A stretch of DNA of 64,000 bases, taken from the NCBI GenBank assembly GCA_039180525.1, contig JBCDDF010000014.1:1-64000 (forward strand). The letters are read 5' to 3'. The translations under genes and the position numbers were made by a program. Of the stretch, positions 45,482 through 53,846 are shown piece after piece. Below the pieces are notes generated by a model. It did not search any database. It worked only from the letters and a program-made list of their open reading frames with translations, and had not been told where the DNA came from. The stretch's first letter is position 1. Each line of letters begins with the position of its first letter. Source of the DNA: Halovulum sp039180525 (GTDB lineage Bacteria; Pseudomonadota; Alphaproteobacteria; Rhodobacterales; Rhodobacteraceae).

Positions 45482-46641
45482 CCACTCACCTTCATCAATT
45501 CCCGCCCCACCAGCATGCGCCGGATCTCCGACGTGCCAGCGCCGATCTCCATCAGTTTGGCGTCGCGCATGATCCGCGCCAGCGGGCTGTCGTTCAGATA
45601 GCCGGCACCGCCCATGGCCTGCACACCCTGGACCGCCATTTCCATCGCTTTTTCCGAGGCATAAAGCACACAGGCCGCCGCATCCTGGCGCGTGACCTGG
45701 CCGCGGTCGCAGGCCTTAGCGACCTCATAGACATAGGCCCGCGCCGAGTTCATCGCCGTGTAGATATCCGCGATCTTGCCCTGCATCAGTTGGAAACTCC
45801 CGATCGCCTGCCCGAACTGCTTGCGCTCGTGCATATAGGGCATGATGTGATCCAGGATCGCGGCCATGATCCCCAGCCCGATGCCCGACAGCACCACCCG
45901 TTCGTAGTCCAGCCCCGACATCAGCACCGCGACGCCCTGCCCCTCTTCGCCCAGGACATTGTCGAACGGCACCTCCACATCCTCGAAGGTGATCTCGGCA
46001 GTGTTCGATCCGCGCATCCCCAGCTTGTCAAAATGCGGGCCGACCGAGAACCCGGCCATGTCGCGGTCGATCAGAAAGGCGGTGATGCCGCGCGGGCCGG
46101 CCTCGGGGTCGGTCTTGGCATAGACCACCAGGACGGATGCATCGGGGCTGTTGGTGATCCAGTATTTCGACCCGTTCAGCACATAGCGGTCGTTGCGTTT
46201 TTCGGCGCGCAGCCGCATCGACACGACGTCCGAGCCCGATCCGGCCTCCGACATTGCCAGGCTGCCGACATGCGCGCCGGCGATCAGTTTGGGCAGATAG
46301 CGCGCCCTTTGGTCCGGGTTGCCGTTCAGCGCGATCTGGTTGACGCACAGGTTGGAATGCGCGCCATAGCTCAGCGATACGCTGGCGGAGGCACGCGCCA
46401 CCTCCTCCACCGCGACCACATGCGCCAGATAGCCCATGCCGGCGCCGCCATCGGCCTCCGGCACGGTGATGCCATGCAGCCCCAGCGCCCCCATCTCGGT
46501 CCACAACGCTTCTGGAAAGCGGTTGTCGCGGTCGATCTCTGCGGCCATGGGCGCGATGCGGTCCTGCGCCCAGCGATGGACGGTCTCGCGCAGCGCCTCG
46601 ACATCCTCGCCGCAATCGAAGGTCATCGAGGCCGTGAACAT
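45478..46641 (-). CDS. ivd: isovaleryl-CoA dehydrogenase
   Basis: This 387-residue acyl-CoA dehydrogenase oxidises isovaleryl-CoA to 3-methylcrotonyl-CoA, the substrate of MccAB. Family motifs include AMSEAGSGSDVVSM, KYWITNSPDAS and GTSEIRRMLVGRELM. E247 in SGLDYERVVLSG is the catalytic base characteristic of isovaleryl-CoA dehydrogenases, which carry it in this helix rather than near the C-terminus. It is the first gene of the minus-strand leucine set. Confidence 0.94.
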   Translation of the reverse strand: MFTASMTFDCGEDVEALRETVHRWAQDRIAPMAAEIDRDNRFPEALWTEMGALGLHGITVPEADGGAGMGYLAHVVAVEEVARASASVSLSYGAHSNLCVNQIALNGNPDQRARYLPKLIAGAHVGSLAMSEAGSGSDVVSMRLRAEKRNDRYVLNGSKYWITNSPDASVLVVYAKTDPEAGPRGITAFLIDRDMAGFSVGPHFDKLGMRGSNTAEITFEDVEVPFDNVLGEEGQGVAVLMSGLDYERVVLSGIGLGIMAAILDHIMPYMHERKQFGQAIGSFQLMQGKIADIYTAMNSARAYVYEVAKACDRGQVTRQDAAACVLYASEKAMEMAVQGVQAMGGAGYLNDSPLARIMRDAKLMEIGAGTSEIRRMLVGRELMKVSG

Positions 46642-46672
46642 GCGCGCTCCTATCTCTCTGGCTGGCGGGTCG

Positions 46673-47275
46673 TCAGTTGGGCTGCAGCGTATAGGTCAAC
46701 CGGTCGGTGTCATAGCCCGCATCGCGCAGAACGCTTAGCGCCGCGGCCAGGTCGTCGGCTTCCAATGTCGGCGTGCGGGCCAGGATCCAGCCGAAATCGC
46801 CCGAGGGCACGCCGATCACGGCGACGTCGTAGTCTTCGGTCACGTCCAACACCCAGTAGTCGCCCTCGAAGGGCAGCCATTCGGCGAATTTTACCTTCAA
46901 CTGCCCCGGTGCCGCGACCCGCGCAGAGCCCTCGGCCACCTCCAGCGGCCCATCAAGCGCGCCCTTGCGGCAGGAATTCTTGACCCCGATCCGGCCGTCT
47001 TCGCGCAGCGTGTATTCGGCGGTGACGCCGGTGCAGTCGCGTTCGAACCGGTTGGGAAAGCGGGCGATCTCGTACCAGAGCCCGGCATAGGCGGCCGTAT
47101 CCAATCGGGAGACGCTTTCCATCGGCACGGCGGTATCGCGGTAATTGCCGTTCAGCCCGCAGGCGGCCAGCAGGCACAGCGCCGCGACCAGCACCCCGCG
47201 TCCCGGGCGCGCCCCGGGACCTCGCGGCCAGGCGGTTCCGGCGCAGGGGCCGGGGCGCGTTTCGGTTGGCGTCAT
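46673..47275 (-). CDS. bacterial lipocalin (Blc-like lipoprotein)
   Basis: This 200-residue outer-membrane-type lipoprotein has a hydrophobic signal ending in lipobox LAAC (Cys near residue 39), followed by the lipocalin pattern. The latter includes YAGLWYEIARFPNRFERDC, YWVLDVTEDYDVAVIG and a C-terminal LARTP. Lipocalins bind lipids and help maintain membranes under stress. I prefer the ATG at 47275 because GAAGGAG stands about 6 bases upstream; the ATG at 47281 would lie too close. The N-terminal extension before the hydrophobic stretch is unusually Pro/Gly-rich. Confidence 0.88.
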   Translation of the reverse strand: MTPTETRPGPCAGTAWPRGPGARPGRGVLVAALCLLAACGLNGNYRDTAVPMESVSRLDTAAYAGLWYEIARFPNRFERDCTGVTAEYTLREDGRIGVKNSCRKGALDGPLEVAEGSARVAAPGQLKVKFAEWLPFEGDYWVLDVTEDYDVAVIGVPSGDFGWILARTPTLEADDLAAALSVLRDAGYDTDRLTYTLQPN

Positions 47276-47348
47276 CGGCATCTCCTTCTTCGGTCTTCCC
47301 CCGGACGCGGACGCTTTCTATAAGGCGCGGGTTGCGGCGGAGGGTGCC

Positions 47349-47936
47349 ATGCGAAGCGCGAGTATAGAGCGGCAGACGGCGGAGACGAAGATCGCCGTCA
47401 CCCTGACCCTGGACGGGACCGGGGCCTATGACAACCGGACCGGGGTCGGATTTTTCGACCACATGCTGGACCAACTGGCCCGGCATGCGTTGATCGACCT
47501 GACCGTGCGCGCCGACGGCGACACCCATATCGACGACCACCACACGGTGGAGGATACCGGCATCGCGCTGGGCCAGGCGCTGGCGCAGGCCCTGGGCGAC
47601 AAGCGTGGCATCCGGCGGTACGGGTCCTGCCTGCTGCCGATGGACGATTGCCTGATGCGCGCCGCGCTGGACCTGAGCGGGCGGCCCTATCTGGTGTGGA
47701 AGATCGACTTCACCGGAGAGCGGATCGGCACGTTCGACACAGAGTTGGTGCGGGAGTTTTTCACCGCCTTTTCAACGCATAGCGGCATGACGCTGCACCT
47801 GGAAAAGCTGGACGGCATCAACAGCCACCATATCGCCGAGGCCGCCTTCAAGGCCGTCGCCCGCGCGCTGCGCGACGCGGTGGAGACCGACCCGCGCAAG
47901 GCGAACGCCATCCCCTCCACCAAGGGCGCGCTGTGA
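47349..47936 (+). CDS. hisB: imidazoleglycerol-phosphate dehydratase
   Basis: This 195-residue enzyme dehydrates imidazoleglycerol phosphate in histidine synthesis. The His/Glu metal motifs are intact: GVGFFDHMLDQLARH, DDHHTVEDTGIALGQAL and NSHHIAEAAFKAVARAL. Length equals the family. I chose the ATG at 47349; the long upstream frame is antisense to the lipocalin. It overlaps hisH by four bases. Confidence 0.95.
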   Translation: MRSASIERQTAETKIAVTLTLDGTGAYDNRTGVGFFDHMLDQLARHALIDLTVRADGDTHIDDHHTVEDTGIALGQALAQALGDKRGIRRYGSCLLPMDDCLMRAALDLSGRPYLVWKIDFTGERIGTFDTELVREFFTAFSTHSGMTLHLEKLDGINSHHIAEAAFKAVARALRDAVETDPRKANAIPSTKGAL

Positions 47937-48571
47937 GCACGGTCATCATCGATTATGAAAGCGGCAACCTGCGCTCGGCCGAGAAGAGCTTTCAGCGCAT
48001 GGCGACGGAGGTCGGCGGCGGCCCGGTCACCGTCAGCGCCGAGCCGGAGGCGGTGCGCCGCGCCGACCGCATCGTGCTGCCGGGGGTCGGCGCATTCGCC
48101 GATAGCCGGGCGGGGCTCGATGCGATCCCGGGCATGGTGGAGGTGCTGCAAGAGCGCGTGACAGCCGGCGCGCCGTTTCTGGGCATCTGCGTCGGTCAGC
48201 AACTGATGGCCGATATCGGCCGCGAACATGGGGCGGATGCGCCCGGTTTCGGCTGGGTGCCGGGCGAATGCGTGAAGATCGCGCCGGCGGATGAGATGTT
48301 AAAGATACCGCATATGGGCTGGAATGCATTGGATAATCTGGCGTCACACCCCGTGCTGGAGGGGATCTTCGCCGGCGATCACGTCTATTTCGTCCACTCC
48401 TTCCATGTGCGACCCGAAAGCGCCGCGCACCGGCTGGCGACAACGGACTATGGCGGCCAGATCACCGCCATGATCGGGCGCGACACGATGATCGGCACGC
48501 AATTCCACCCAGAAAAGAGCCAAGCGACCGGTTTGCGGCTGATCGCGAATTTTCTGGGCTGGGCGCCATAG
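47933..48571 (+). CDS. hisH: imidazole glycerol phosphate synthase glutaminase subunit
   Basis: This 212-residue class I amidotransferase subunit supplies ammonia to HisF. The nucleophile is in LGICVGQQLMAD, and the catalytic His-x-Glu is in QFHPEKSQ near the C-terminus. VLPGVGAFAD is the P-loop-like element. The GTG start overlaps the hisB stop (GTGA). Normally hisA and hisF follow nearby in this group, but the next gene is on the opposite strand, so hisF must be elsewhere. Confidence 0.95.
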   Translation: MSTVIIDYESGNLRSAEKSFQRMATEVGGGPVTVSAEPEAVRRADRIVLPGVGAFADSRAGLDAIPGMVEVLQERVTAGAPFLGICVGQQLMADIGREHGADAPGFGWVPGECVKIAPADEMLKIPHMGWNALDNLASHPVLEGIFAGDHVYFVHSFHVRPESAAHRLATTDYGGQITAMIGRDTMIGTQFHPEKSQATGLRLIANFLGWAP

Positions 48572-48754
48572 CACATCGCGCCCTCCTGCGGCACCGATCC
48601 GGAAACCGTTGCGTCGCCCCTTCGCGATCCTCTTGACCGCTCCGTCACTCTTAGAAACGCGCCCCGGATCACGTCCCGGGCGCGTCGCACCAAAGACGCC
48701 GGTGTTGTAGCCGAAAAGCGTTACCGTTTTCTCTACGAAATTCTCGGCAGCGCG

Positions 48755-49447
48755 TCAGTCCCGGCCACCGCAGGTGCGCTGATGGCGGTAGAAATCGGTC
48801 AGCGTGCGGCCGGGCTTGGGTCTGAACGGTCCGGCCTGCGCCCAGTCGCCGCCGATGCGGTCGACCCGGAACATTCTGAAATCATTGCGCAACTCGCACC
48901 AGCAGACCAGGGTCCAGACCTTGCCCCAGAACCACAGCCCCAACGGGCGGATGATGCGGCGGGTCTCGACCTGTTCCAGGTCGCGATAGGCGATGTCGAG
49001 CCGGATCCGCCCGTCAATGGCGGCGTTGAGGTCGTCGATCCGCGTGCGCAACGCATCGGGCATGCCCCAGTTCATGGCATGCACCGCGACGGTCTGGGCC
49101 CGGGCGCGGGCGTCGGCGGGCAGCACCGCCTCGATCTTGACCAACGCCTCCTCGGCGGCCAGCGCCATGGCCGCGCCGCCGAAGGCACGGATGGTGCGGG
49201 CGCCGGCGACCAGGGCGGCGATTTCCTCGCGCGTGAACATCAGGGGCGGCAGATCGAACCCCTCGCGCAGCAGATAGCCGACGCCGGCCTCGCCATCGAT
49301 GGGCACGCCGGTCGATTGCAGGTCCGCGATGTCGCGATAGATCGTGCGTTCGGACACTTCCAGCCGTTCCGCCAGCCGCGCCGCGGTGGTCAAGCGACCG
49401 CCTCTAAGATATTGAACAATCTTAAAAAGGCGGTCGCTTCGGCGCAT
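48755..49447 (-). CDS. YafY-type HTH/WYL-domain regulator
   Basis: This 230-residue protein has an N-terminal winged helix-turn-helix (RSDRLFKIVQYLRGGRLTTAARLAERLEVSERTIYRDI) and a C-terminal WYL sensor domain (YRDLEQVETRRIIRPLGLWFWGKVWTLVCWCELR), the architecture of YafY/DeoR-like regulators. The ATG at 49447 overlaps the stop of the VOC gene (TAATG), so both are one transcript. A perfect 11-bp inverted repeat upstream of the VOC gene (49869-49894) is the likely operator. Confidence 0.9.
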   Translation of the reverse strand: MRRSDRLFKIVQYLRGGRLTTAARLAERLEVSERTIYRDIADLQSTGVPIDGEAGVGYLLREGFDLPPLMFTREEIAALVAGARTIRAFGGAAMALAAEEALVKIEAVLPADARARAQTVAVHAMNWGMPDALRTRIDDLNAAIDGRIRLDIAYRDLEQVETRRIIRPLGLWFWGKVWTLVCWCELRNDFRMFRVDRIGGDWAQAGPFRPKPGRTLTDFYRHQRTCGGRD

Positions 49448-49824
49448 TACGAACCCTCGAACAGCCCGATCGAGTTGCCATCGGGGTCGCGGATATAGGC
49501 AAACCGCCCGGCCGGGATCTCGATCGCCGTTGAGACCACCTTGCCGCCGGCCTCGGCGACGCGGGCGAGCGTGTCTTCCAGCTTGCCCGGCGCGGCCAGA
49601 TGGATCGTCGGCCCCTGTCCCTCGGCTGCTGGAACGCCGGGGTACAAGTGCCCGGCAACGCACGTCTTTTCGTCCTTGGGTTTAAAGGTCGCCATGGGGT
49701 TCGGGCCGGTTTCGTCCAAGACCAGATCGGCATCGGTGACGGCGTTGTAGAACGCCATAGCACGGCTGAGATCGGTCACCGGGATCTCCGTCCAGACGGT
49801 GAAATTCTGCGGTTTGAAGGCCAT
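49447..49824 (-). CDS. VOC-family (glyoxalase/bleomycin-resistance fold) protein
   Basis: This 125-residue protein consists of two VOC beta-alpha-beta-beta-beta units: FTVWTEIPVTDLSRAMAFYNAV and TIHLAAPGKLEDTLARVAEAGGKVV, ending YIRDPDGNSIGLFEGS. The metal-site Glu is in the last motif. Substrate is unknown; family members detoxify aldehydes or antibiotics. The ATG at 49824 gives the usual start. It is co-transcribed with, and probably controlled by, the YafY-type regulator downstream. Confidence 0.87.
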   Translation of the reverse strand: MAFKPQNFTVWTEIPVTDLSRAMAFYNAVTDADLVLDETGPNPMATFKPKDEKTCVAGHLYPGVPAAEGQGPTIHLAAPGKLEDTLARVAEAGGKVVSTAIEIPAGRFAYIRDPDGNSIGLFEGS

Positions 49825-49868
49825 GTCCAAATCCTTAACAGGTTGCGAGACCTCCGTCTTGCCACACC

Positions 49869-49894
49869 CCTCCTGACAGCGTTCTGTCAGGAGG
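49869..49894. promoter_or_regulatory. perfect 11-bp inverted repeat, candidate operator
   Basis: CCTCCTGACAG (49869-49879) is exactly complementary to CTGTCAGGAGG (49884-49894) with a 4-base spacer. It lies 45 bases upstream of the VOC start. The dyad with a TGACAG..CTGTCA core and its place before a VOC-yafY transcript suggest an autoregulatory operator; a divergent promoter for pepN may also be affected. Seen in sequence; binding is inferred. Confidence 0.55.
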
Positions 49895-49911
49895 AATGGG
49901 CGCAAATGTCG

Positions 49912-49952
49912 ATGCCAGCAAGCGTATGGCATGCGTATGGCAAGCGTCTGGC
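49912..49952. repeat. three tandem 11-mers A(A/T)GCGT(A/C)TGGC after TGCCAGC
   Basis: AAGCGTATGGC (49920-49930), ATGCGTATGGC (49931-49941) and AAGCGTCTGGC (49942-49952) follow TGCCAGC. The same TGCCAGC-plus-11-mer pattern recurs with two units at 63583-63610. It lies in the gap between the VOC operon and pepN. Role unknown. Confidence 0.6.
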
Positions 49953-50023
49953 AAGAGGATCGACTTTCGCCCACGCCGCCGCTGCGCTAGGCAGGCGCGA
50001 GACTGCCGCCAGGAGCCTGCCCG

Positions 50024-52612
50024 ATGCGCACCGACCAGCCGCCCGCGATCCGCCTATCGGACTACCGCCCGCCCGCCTTTCTGGTCGACCGGGTGCACCT
50101 GAGCTTTCGGCTGGACCCGAAGGCGACCCGGGTGACGGCGCGGCTGGCGATGCGGCCCAACCCGGCCGCCGAGCCGGGCGAGGATCTGTGGCTGGACGGG
50201 CGCGAGTTGACCCTGATCGCGGCCCGGATCGACGGCGCGGACGTGACCCCGCAGATCGAACCCGAAGGGCTGCGCTTGCCCGCAGCAGCCCTGCCCGCGG
50301 GCGCGTTCGAATGGGTCTGCGAGACGGAGATCGACCCGCAGGGCAACCGGGCGCTGGAGGGGCTTTATACCTCGGCCCGCGGCGACAACCTGATGTATTG
50401 CACCCAGTGCGAGGCGCAGGGCTTTCGCAAGATCACCTATTTCCCCGACCGCCCCGATGTGATGGCGGTCTATACCGTGCGCATCGAGGGCGACGCGCCG
50501 GTGCTGCTGTCGAACGGCAACCCGGTGGCCAGCGGCCCCGGCTGGGCCGAATGGCACGACCCCTGGCCGAAGCCCAGCTATCTGTTCGCGCTGGTCGCCG
50601 GCGATCTGGTCAGCCACGACGACAGCTTCACCACCGCGTCGGGGCGCGACGTGGCGCTGAAGATCTATGTCCGGCCGGGCGACGAGGACAAAGCCGAGTA
50701 TGCGATGGATGCGCTGAAACGTTCCATGGCGTGGGACGAGCGCGTCTATGGCCGTGAATACGATCTGGATCTGTTCATGATCGTGGCGGTGGAGGATTTC
50801 AACGCCGGCGCGATGGAGAACAAGGGGCTGAACATATTCAACGCCAAGTATGTGTTGGCGAGCCCCGAGACCGCGACCGACCGCGATTACGAATTGATCG
50901 AGGGCATCATCGCGCATGAGTATTTCCACAACTGGACCGGCAACCGGATCACGTGCCGCGACTGGTTCCAGCTGTGCCTGAAAGAGGGGCTGACGGTGTT
51001 CCGCGACCAGCAATTCTCGGCCGATGAGCGCGGGGATGCGGTGACGCGGATCGACAACGTCCTGGCCTTGCGCGCGCGCCAGTTCCGCGAGGATGCGGGG
51101 CCGCTGGCGCATCCCGTCCGGCCGGAAGAATATATCGAGATCAACAACTTCTACACCGCCACCGTCTATGAGAAAGGCGCGGAAGTGATCCGCATGTTGC
51201 GCGCCCTGGTGGGGGCGGAGGGTTATCGCGCGGCGCTGGATCTGTATTTCGACCGGCATGACGGCCAGGCCTGCACGATCGAGGATTGGCTGACCGTGTT
51301 CGAGGACGCGACCGGCCGCGATCTGCGCCAGTTCGCGCGGTGGTATTCCCAGGCCGGGACACCGCTGGTGACGGTTGCGGAGGACTGGGCGGACGGCGTG
51401 TTCACGCTGCGCCTGCGCCAGCAGACGCCCCCCACGCCGGGCCAAGCCGACAAGGCGCCGCAGGTGATCCCGCTGGCGGTCGGGCTGCTGGGCGCCGATG
51501 GCGCGGAGGTGGTGCAAACCCAAGTGCTGGAGATGACGGAGACCGAGCAGAGTTTCCATTTCAAAGGGCTGGCGGCGCGGCCCGTGCCGTCGGTCAATCG
51601 CGGCTTTTCGGCGCCGGTGATCCTGGAGCAGCGCATCGATGATGCCCGCCGCGCCTTTCTGTTGGCCCATGACACCGACCCGTTCAACCGCTGGGAAGCA
51701 GCGCGCGACTACATGCGCGCCATGATCGGGCGCATGGTCGCGGACCCCAATCTGGCGCCCGACCCGGCGCTGATCGCCGCACTGGTGGCGGTGTTGGAGG
51801 ACCAGGGGCTCGATCCCGCCTTCCAGGCTTTGTGCGTCGGCCCGCCCTCGGTCGAAGATGTGTTCCAGGCTTTGTCGCGCGACGGCGCGCGGCCGGATCC
51901 CGGGGCGATCCATGCCGCGACGGTGCGCCTGCAAAGGGCGCTGGCGGCGGCGATCCCCGATCTGGCCGGCCGCGTGGCGGCCTTGGACACCCCCGGGCCC
52001 TACACGCCCGAGGCCGGGGCCGCCGGGCGGCGGGCGTTGCGGGGGCGGCTGATGGCGCTGCTCACCTGGACCGAGCCGGCGGCAGAGACGGCGCGCGCCG
52101 CGTTCGATGCGGCCGACAATATGACCGAGACCATGCAGGCGCTGGGCCTGTTGATCCGCGCCGGGCAGGCCGGGGCGGCGCTGAGCGCGTTCTATGACCG
52201 CTGGCGCGCCGACCCGAACGTGCTGGACAAGTGGTTTTCGGCCCAAGCCACCGCGACCCCGCCGGGCCAGGCGGTGGAGGCGGTGGCGGCGCTGACCGGG
52301 CACGCCGATTTCGACTGGCGCGTGCCGAACCGGTACCGGGCGCTGATCGGCGCCTTCGCCGCCGGCAACATGGCGGGGTTCCACCGCGCCGATGGCGCGG
52401 GCTATGCGCTGGTGACCGACTGGCTGATCCGGCTCGACCCCGTCAACCCGCAGACCACCGCCCGGCTGGCCGGCGTGTTCGAGACCTGGCGCCAGTTCGA
52501 CGAGGACCGCCAGGCGCTGATGCTCACGCAGTTGCAGCGGCTGGCCGACCTGCCCGACCTCAGCAAGAATACCGGCGAGATCGTTGCCCGTATGCTGGAG
52601 GCGCAGGGCTGA
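50024..52612 (+). CDS. pepN: aminopeptidase N
   Basis: This 862-residue M1-family metallopeptidase removes N-terminal residues from peptides in the cytoplasm. Zinc motif H298-E-Y-F-H302 with E321 (WTGNRITCRDWFQLCLKEGLTVFRDQQF) and the substrate motif GAMENKGLN are present. YTATVYEKGAEVIRM carries the transition-state Tyr region. Length and the C-terminal helical domain match E. coli-type PepN (about 870). It stands alone between the VOC/yafY operon and two small genes. Confidence 0.95.
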   Translation: MRTDQPPAIRLSDYRPPAFLVDRVHLSFRLDPKATRVTARLAMRPNPAAEPGEDLWLDGRELTLIAARIDGADVTPQIEPEGLRLPAAALPAGAFEWVCETEIDPQGNRALEGLYTSARGDNLMYCTQCEAQGFRKITYFPDRPDVMAVYTVRIEGDAPVLLSNGNPVASGPGWAEWHDPWPKPSYLFALVAGDLVSHDDSFTTASGRDVALKIYVRPGDEDKAEYAMDALKRSMAWDERVYGREYDLDLFMIVAVEDFNAGAMENKGLNIFNAKYVLASPETATDRDYELIEGIIAHEYFHNWTGNRITCRDWFQLCLKEGLTVFRDQQFSADERGDAVTRIDNVLALRARQFREDAGPLAHPVRPEEYIEINNFYTATVYEKGAEVIRMLRALVGAEGYRAALDLYFDRHDGQACTIEDWLTVFEDATGRDLRQFARWYSQAGTPLVTVAEDWADGVFTLRLRQQTPPTPGQADKAPQVIPLAVGLLGADGAEVVQTQVLEMTETEQSFHFKGLAARPVPSVNRGFSAPVILEQRIDDARRAFLLAHDTDPFNRWEAARDYMRAMIGRMVADPNLAPDPALIAALVAVLEDQGLDPAFQALCVGPPSVEDVFQALSRDGARPDPGAIHAATVRLQRALAAAIPDLAGRVAALDTPGPYTPEAGAAGRRALRGRLMALLTWTEPAAETARAAFDAADNMTETMQALGLLIRAGQAGAALSAFYDRWRADPNVLDKWFSAQATATPPGQAVEAVAALTGHADFDWRVPNRYRALIGAFAAGNMAGFHRADGAGYALVTDWLIRLDPVNPQTTARLAGVFETWRQFDEDRQALMLTQLQRLADLPDLSKNTGEIVARMLEAQG

Positions 52613-52744
52613 CAATCGGGCGTTGATCGGCCGCGAGCACCCCAAGCGCCGTTAACCACAGTGAGGCGCCGACGCCGCAATCGCGCCATACCTTCGCGCC
52701 GATCCCGGGCTATGCCGGATGCCGTGTAACGAGGGACAAGCGTG

Positions 52745-53278
52745 ATGCACATTCTGATCGGGCTCGCCGCTTTGGCCGGGGCGGCGTATTTCTGGTACTG
52801 GCGGGCGCGCAACGCGGCGGACATGGCCGGCCATCTGGCCGGCGCGGCGCAGGACGTCCGTCTGGCGGCGCGGCGCTTCGGGTTCAAACGCAAATCCAAC
52901 ATACACCCGGTCGACGGGATCGACGATTCGCGTGTGGCGGCCGCCGGAGTGCTGGCGGCGCTGCTGGCGCAGGACGGGCTGGCCACCGAAGAACGGCGCG
53001 CGCGGCTTTTGGTGCAGATCCAGTCGGTGTTCGAGATCGACAAGACCCAGGCCGAGGAACTGGTCGTGCTGGGCGGCTGGCTGGTCGGGCAATGCGGCAC
53101 GCCGGGCGCGGCGCTGCAACGGCTTGCGCGGCGGCTTTATCAATTGGCCGGAGAGGCGGCGCGGCCCGATACCGAACGGATGATCCGCGCGGTCTTCGAG
53201 GATCGCGACGGCGCCCTGCCGCCGGCGGTCGAAGAGGGTTTGGGCGATCTGCGCGCGCGGTTCGGGGTGCGGTCATGA
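52745..53278 (+). CDS. membrane-anchored TerB-like protein
   Basis: The product (177 residues from the ATG at 52745, or one more from GTG at 52742) has one N-terminal membrane segment (HILIGLAALAGAAYFWYW). A helical domain with RVAAAGVLAALLAQDGLATEERRARLL and MIRAVFEDRDG resembles TerB/tellurite-resistance-type acidic bundles. TerB-like domains bind metal or partner proteins at the membrane; function here is unknown. It overlaps the next gene start by four bases (ATGA). Confidence 0.75.
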   Translation: MHILIGLAALAGAAYFWYWRARNAADMAGHLAGAAQDVRLAARRFGFKRKSNIHPVDGIDDSRVAAAGVLAALLAQDGLATEERRARLLVQIQSVFEIDKTQAEELVVLGGWLVGQCGTPGAALQRLARRLYQLAGEAARPDTERMIRAVFEDRDGALPPAVEEGLGDLRARFGVRS

Positions 53279-53700
53279 GCGGCCCGCTGGCGCACCGCAC
53301 CCATGCGCGGCGCACGCTGGCGCTGGTGCTGACGGCGGGCGGGCTGATGCTGGCCGGTGCCGCGGTGTTCGTGGCGCCGCCGATCTGGTCGGCCTGGCTG
53401 ATGTGGGTGCCGCTGGCGGCATTCCTGGCGATGTCCCTGGGCCTGATGGCCGCGGAGCCGGTCGACGGCATGATGCTGGGCGCAGAGGCCTGGGTTTTCG
53501 AGGGCCCCGGCGCGCCGGCGCCGATCGCGCTCGGCGATATCGACCGGGTGGTAATCCGGTCCCTGACGGGTGGGCCGGATACGGTTGTGGTGCATCTGAC
53601 CGATGGCCGCAGCGTGATGCCGCCGCCGCGCTGCCTGCCCCCCGCGGCCCCGCTGCGCGCGGCCCTGGCCCGCGCCGGGCTGGAGGTTGCGCCGGTCTAA
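53275..53700 (+). CDS. small inner-membrane protein of unknown function
   Basis: This 141-residue product has two hydrophobic segments (about residues 13-35 and 38-58) and a soluble C-terminal part with GDIDRVVIRSLTGGPDTVVVHLTDGR, which looks like a small beta domain of the PH-like/DUF type. The ATG at 53275 overlaps the previous stop, so it is probably co-transcribed with the TerB-like gene. I do not recognise a named family. Confidence 0.65.
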   Translation: MSGPLAHRTHARRTLALVLTAGGLMLAGAAVFVAPPIWSAWLMWVPLAAFLAMSLGLMAAEPVDGMMLGAEAWVFEGPGAPAPIALGDIDRVVIRSLTGGPDTVVVHLTDGRSVMPPPRCLPPAAPLRAALARAGLEVAPV

Positions 53701-53846
53701 GACGGATGGCCGCCGGCTTTTTCGCAACGGGCGGCGACGCAGGTCGTGCAGCGCGGCCCGCTGGGCCGGGCGGCAGCGCCCCTTGCCCCCCTGCCCCGGG
53801 CTGCCTAAAAGCTGGCGCGCATGCATCGCCCAAAGGACGCCGCCCC

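Noticed and set aside
50054..52645. 863-codon minus-strand frame opposite pepN
   Set aside because: Mirror of pepN codon structure with no motif; pepN on the plus strand is unambiguous.
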